Part shown: positions 56,813 through 60,000 of the stretch, one piece after another
How the letters are laid out: every line of letters starts with the position of its first letter
Position numbering within the stretch: the stretch's first letter is position 1
Source of the DNA: Mesostigma viride
Taxonomy: Eukaryota > Streptophyta > Mesostigmatophyceae > Mesostigmatales > Mesostigmataceae
Assembly (NCBI GenBank): GCA_009746045.1
Contig: RPFO01000022.1
Span: 2,887,443 to 2,947,442 of the forward strand
Direction: 5' to 3'
DNA length: 60,000 nucleotides
Position numbers and translations under genes: made by a program
Notes under the pieces: model-generated
Seen by the model: only the letters and a program-made list of their open reading frames with translations
Databases searched by the model: none
What the model was told of the DNA's origin: nothing

Positions 56813-59173
56813 TTAGTAACCAAAGACAGCTCTAATTCTTGTGAAAATGTTGCCGCGCCATCCTTGTTCCGTTTGGTCCACCACCGTTGCATTGCCAAAC
56901 CTGAATCGTGTGGAGAAGGCCAGCCAGGGAAAAAAGAGAGAGAGAACTATTGGTGAATACCTGGCGATACTTGAGCGATGAATAGCCAAGGAATACTATG
57001 CTAGTGCTTCCACAAGGTTGCAATGCCATGCGGCCAGGAACAGTTGTCTCACTTAAATTACACGATGTCTCTTGGCAGGGAAGTGCCCACTCAGTCGGCA
57101 ACTAGTTCCAACACATGCGTGGCACACGCACACGGCAAACATGCACGGCACTTCTGTCCGTTGCCATCTGTGCCAGCGCCTCGCCAGGGTGACCCCCGCA
57201 AGGGTATGGGATCATGTTGCAATAAAACAAGCATGCTGGATTGAAACAGGAAACCTTTCGTCAAACAGCCCCGCAGAACATGCATTACAGAAAGCAACGG
57301 CGCCACCAGTTTCTCCAGTTTCTCTTTCGGTTGGCAACAATAGGCGCCGCGTATCAGGGTAAACACGCACAGCCCATCCAGTGCACACAGCAACTGCCGC
57401 TTCCAGCAAGGCAGCCAACCATTCCATATTTACAGAGTAGTGCCGTTTATTGGCCACGCGCGACCCACCTGGCCTCCTCCGGGACCAAGGCTATCTCCAT
57501 GGCACCAGCAACCCACCCTTCCTCTCTAAAGAAGACTTGAAGGAAAAGTACTTTTTAAAGAACACCGGTGACCCACCTGTCCTCTACTAGAACATACGCA
57601 GCAAAAAGGTTGCTGTACATAGAATACTCGGCAAATCACCACTTCTCTACTAAAGCCAGACCAAAAATACCGTGCTGTTTATACAACACCCAGCAACTAA
57701 CCTGTACTCCACCACGACATAGTCATACACCCACAGTGATATACTGGACAGCGCCATTCATAACACTGGCGACCCCCTGTCCTCCCCAGAAACAGGTGCA
57801 AGAATAGAGCTGCTGTCTACATGATTCCGACAACCCAGCTGTCCTCTACTGGAAATGGCCGTAAGGAGCTGCTAATGATAAAGCCTGGGCATATGCATGG
57901 GCTCCCCCACGACATAGGCACGTGTTGCCTTAATATGCCAGAAATGTTGCCTTAACATGCAAAAGAAGCGTTATAGGGAGAACGCAGCAACCCACCTTTC
58001 CTCTACTGAAACATTCGGGCAGGGATGCTATTTATAAACACCTGGCTACCCACCTGTCCTCCACCGGCACGTCCGTCTGCACCATCTTGAGCACAGTGTT
58101 GCCCACGTCGGGTTCGGTGATGGTCATCTCCACCTGCCACCGCCAGGGGTACATCAAGCAAGGAACGCCGCCATCGTATTAGGCAACGCCCGCATCAGTA
58201 TTATACGATCACATCAACATGGCAAGAGCGCAGGCCTCAAGTTTGGAAGATCTGCCAGCATCAGTAACTCCTAACACCCTCAACCCAAAACCCAACCCCC
58301 TATCCTTCAAAGCAACCATGGCCGCTGCAACTCACCTGCGAGAACACCGTGACTCTAAACAGACCCACCAGAAGGTCTCCCTTTCTCTTCGCAGAACAGG
58401 CTCTAAACACGCCCACCTACGGGACCACTCTAAACTTAAAGCAGCCCTTCCCTTCCCATTCCCACCCCACCCCCCAACCCACCTACGAGAACACTTTAGG
58501 TCCAAACAACCCTTTCCCCCCCTCCCCTCCCAAACCCAACCCACCTGCGAGAACACCTTGGGTCCAAACAACCCTTTCCCCCCCTCCCCTCCCAAACCCA
58601 ACCCACCTGCGAGAACACCCCGTCGGGCCACGTGCTGCTCCGCCATGTCTGCACGATCCTCTTGCCCGGCTCCAGCGCGACAAACTCGCCCACGATCGCG
58701 CCCTCGAACAGGCTCACTCTGCCGCCCACCTCGGGCTTGACCTCCGCCTTGCTGCGCGTGAACGTGGACACCCGTCGCTCGTCCACAAACACCTCGTAGA
58801 TGTCCTGCGGGCGGCAGTGGAACTTCTCGACGATCGTGATCGTCCGCTTGTTCCCGCTGGTGGCCGCTTTCACCGCCGTCTTCCCGCTCTCCGCTGGCTT
58901 GCTCGCCGCCGCCTTGCTAGCCTCAGGCTTTGCTGCCCCTGCCCCAACGCCAGACGACTTGGTATTGCTGGTGGAAGTCGCGGCCCCACCCGCATCGCCA
59001 CCACCGGCAGCGATCTCCTTGACAAACACCCGGATGGCCTCGGCGATCTTGGGACGGCCGGCAGTGGTCATCGCAGCCTTGAGGCGCTCGACGGCCGCGC
59101 CGGTTCCGTCGGCCGTCACCGTCATGTCCGGGTCCTCCCCGGCATTCTCGTCAGCAATGTAAGGGATCTTCAC
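56813..59173 (-). CDS. AHA1: Aha1-type activator of Hsp90 ATPase (3' exons; 5' end outside window or undetected)
   Basis: Three exons are visible. 59173-58607 encodes 189 codons: VKIPYIADENAGEDPDM (end of the N-terminal Aha1 domain), helix ERLKAAMTTAGRPKIAEAI, an Ala/Ser/Lys linker, and the C-terminal AHSA1/START-like domain (IVEKFHCRPQDIYEVF, RIVQTWRSSTWPDG). 58133-58054 encodes VEMTITEPDVGNTVLKMVQ. 56900-56813 ends with FGNATVVDQTEQGWRGN and RIRAVFGY. Junctions are CAG|GTGGGT...GCAG|GTG and ACAG|GTGGGT...TCAG|GTT, and all phases fit. Aha1 binds Hsp90 and stimulates its ATPase. The first roughly 100 residues lie upstream of 59174, beyond an intron. Identification rests on the conserved Aha1 pattern and is strong. 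Confidence 0.85.
57462..58053 (-). repeat. Intronic array of splice-donor-like repeats
   Basis: Inside the last Aha1 intron, degenerate units of about 60 bases carry a copy of the true donor region (minus strand GAGGACAGGTGGGT). On the plus strand CCCACCTGTCCTC-like words lie near 57465, 57511, 57571, 57634, 57696, 57771, 57834 and 57991, and at the genuine junction near 58049. Neighbouring words such as TTTATA.AACACC recur with them. Confidence 0.7.
58134..58606 (-). repeat. Second intronic array of splice-donor-like repeats
   Basis: Plus-strand ACCCACCTGCGAGAACACC marks the genuine donor (58601). Copies lie near 58538, 58477, 58410 (weaker) and 58331. Units are 61-79 bases, the first two nearly identical including CAAACAACCCTTTCCC. 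These lie within the intron between the 189-codon exon and the 80-base exon. Confidence 0.75.
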
Positions 59174-59855
59174 CTGGTGGTTGGAGCATCAGTTCAAAGC
59201 ATGGGTAGTAGGTGTGTCCGGTTGGTCAATGGGCGGGTAGCGTTAGCGATGCGACGACGTAGGGGACATTCACCCGGTGCAGGCAGCATTGTGTGTAAAG
59301 CACGGTTTATAAGCAAAACACACACGCCTTGAGTTGGTAGGTTCAGAATGTAGAGGGGATGTTCGTCTGGTGAACGTATATACATCAAATACATATACAT
59401 ATCAACGATGTAAGTAATTATATTTTTTAATATATATCAAGGAGACAACCGGCGCAGGCCAGAAGGCAGAAATCATCACAGATAGCCGTGAGGGTGAGGG
59501 TGTGCCCCACACATGGAGCAGGAACTTGTTTGTAAAATGCATGCCGTAAGTTGTGCCAGTGTAGCCATGTAGGGGATGTTGACATGGTTGGGGTATGGGT
59601 TTGTTGCACAAGGAACGTTGAAGTTAAGGTTAAGCCAGACCACGTGGGTTTGGTGACGTAAGCGATGCTGATCCGGCGTGGTTTCAGCGTGGTGTATCGA
59701 TGTGGCCGTTGAAGAGATGTCGTACCGAGAGAGGTGAGGGTTCTGTTTGTCCCTCTAGGCAGGTGGACTTGGCCATGGGAGGGACGTTCACCTGGTAGTC
59801 CCAGCCAGGGTGTTTTGTGTGTCAGGTGGTGTCGGGCGTGTGGTCGGAACACGGC
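59174..59855 (-). repeat. Intron with acceptor-like repeats
   Basis: The genuine acceptor at 59173/59174 reads CCACCAGGTGAAGATCCC on the minus strand. Related words occur near 59261-59278, 59354-59371, 59571-59590 and 59779-59798 (for example CACCGGGTGAATGTCCCC and CTACCAGGTGAACGTCCC). The intervals, roughly 90-210 bases, are less regular than in the donor arrays. Confidence 0.6.
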
Positions 59856-60000
59856 TGGGCTAGGGGCTAGGGGCTAGGGGCTAGGGGCTAGGGGCTAGGG
59901 GCTAGGGGCTAGGGGCTAGGGGCTAGGGGCTAGGGGCTAGGGGCTAGGGGCAAGGGGCTAGGGGCTAGGGGCTAGGGGCTAGGGGCTAGGGGCTAGGGGC
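59856..60000 (+). repeat. (GGGGCTA)n minisatellite
   Basis: About 20 copies of a 7-base unit run to the window edge, with one variant (GGGGCAA near 59946). Seven-base G-rich units recall telomere repeats, but its place upstream of a gene exon argues for an interstitial or intronic satellite. Confidence 0.9.

Noticed and set aside
59856-60000. Chromosome end (telomere)
   Set aside because: Aha1 exons run toward it and the rest of the gene must lie beyond; no evidence that the chromosome ends here.

Overview
The window looks like eukaryotic nuclear DNA in which about 33.5 kb of giant-virus-like sequence (positions 1 to 33531) abuts about 26.5 kb of ordinary host chromosome (33532 to 60000). 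The host part has spliced genes: an outer-dynein-arm-type thioredoxin and an Aha1 Hsp90 co-chaperone, plus an intronless plasma-membrane-type Ca2+-ATPase. It also carries many decayed non-LTR retrotransposons and GC-rich minisatellites. A flagellar-type thioredoxin and a Ty1-copia-type primer site suggest a flagellated alga, perhaps a green alga, but the species cannot be named from the sequence. All reading was by eye; no database search was run.

Block A (1 to about 16000) is gene-dense, with genes on both strands and a nucleocytoplasmic large DNA virus (NCLDV) flavour. It holds an OTU protease with a degenerate second OTU copy, an F-box-like protein and possibly a second one, an IQ/U-box-like protein, a BRO-N/KilA-like protein, small membrane proteins, one tRNA (probably Ile-UAU), a tandem pair of large membrane-protein paralogues, and six proteins sharing a short basic C-C-C-H zinc motif. 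Several genes here are broken exactly at homopolymers.

Block B (about 16100 to 33531) has a different character. Its genes encode proteins with several CxxC pairs (MYND, zinc-ribbon and RING/TRAF-like). Two have clean GT-AG introns. Genes are arranged as divergent pairs whose shared promoters carry CCAAT boxes and, in two cases, textbook heat-shock elements. A GCCATAGCC box lies just upstream of the start codon of four of them. A 0.95-kb AT-rich inverted-repeat element with 52-bp direct repeats sits between two convergent genes. The block ends in a 10.8-kb, almost perfect, spacerless palindrome (22712 to 33531, centre 28122/28123). It duplicates three genes in mirror image, and the arms differ only in two homopolymer lengths. 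The right arm stops abruptly inside a host retrotransposon. This is either a virus concatemer/telomere-type junction fixed at an integration site or a fold-back assembly artefact; the sequence alone cannot decide.

Block C (33532 to 60000) is host. LINE fragments carry a conserved CTCC-N4-GGAG hairpin and AT-rich tail. The four-exon thioredoxin gene (minus strand) is divergent from the Ca2+-ATPase. Then come G-rich repeats, more LINE debris containing a probable terminal-repeat miniature element, and the 3' half of the Aha1 gene. The Aha1 introns are filled with degenerate tandem copies of their own splice junctions.
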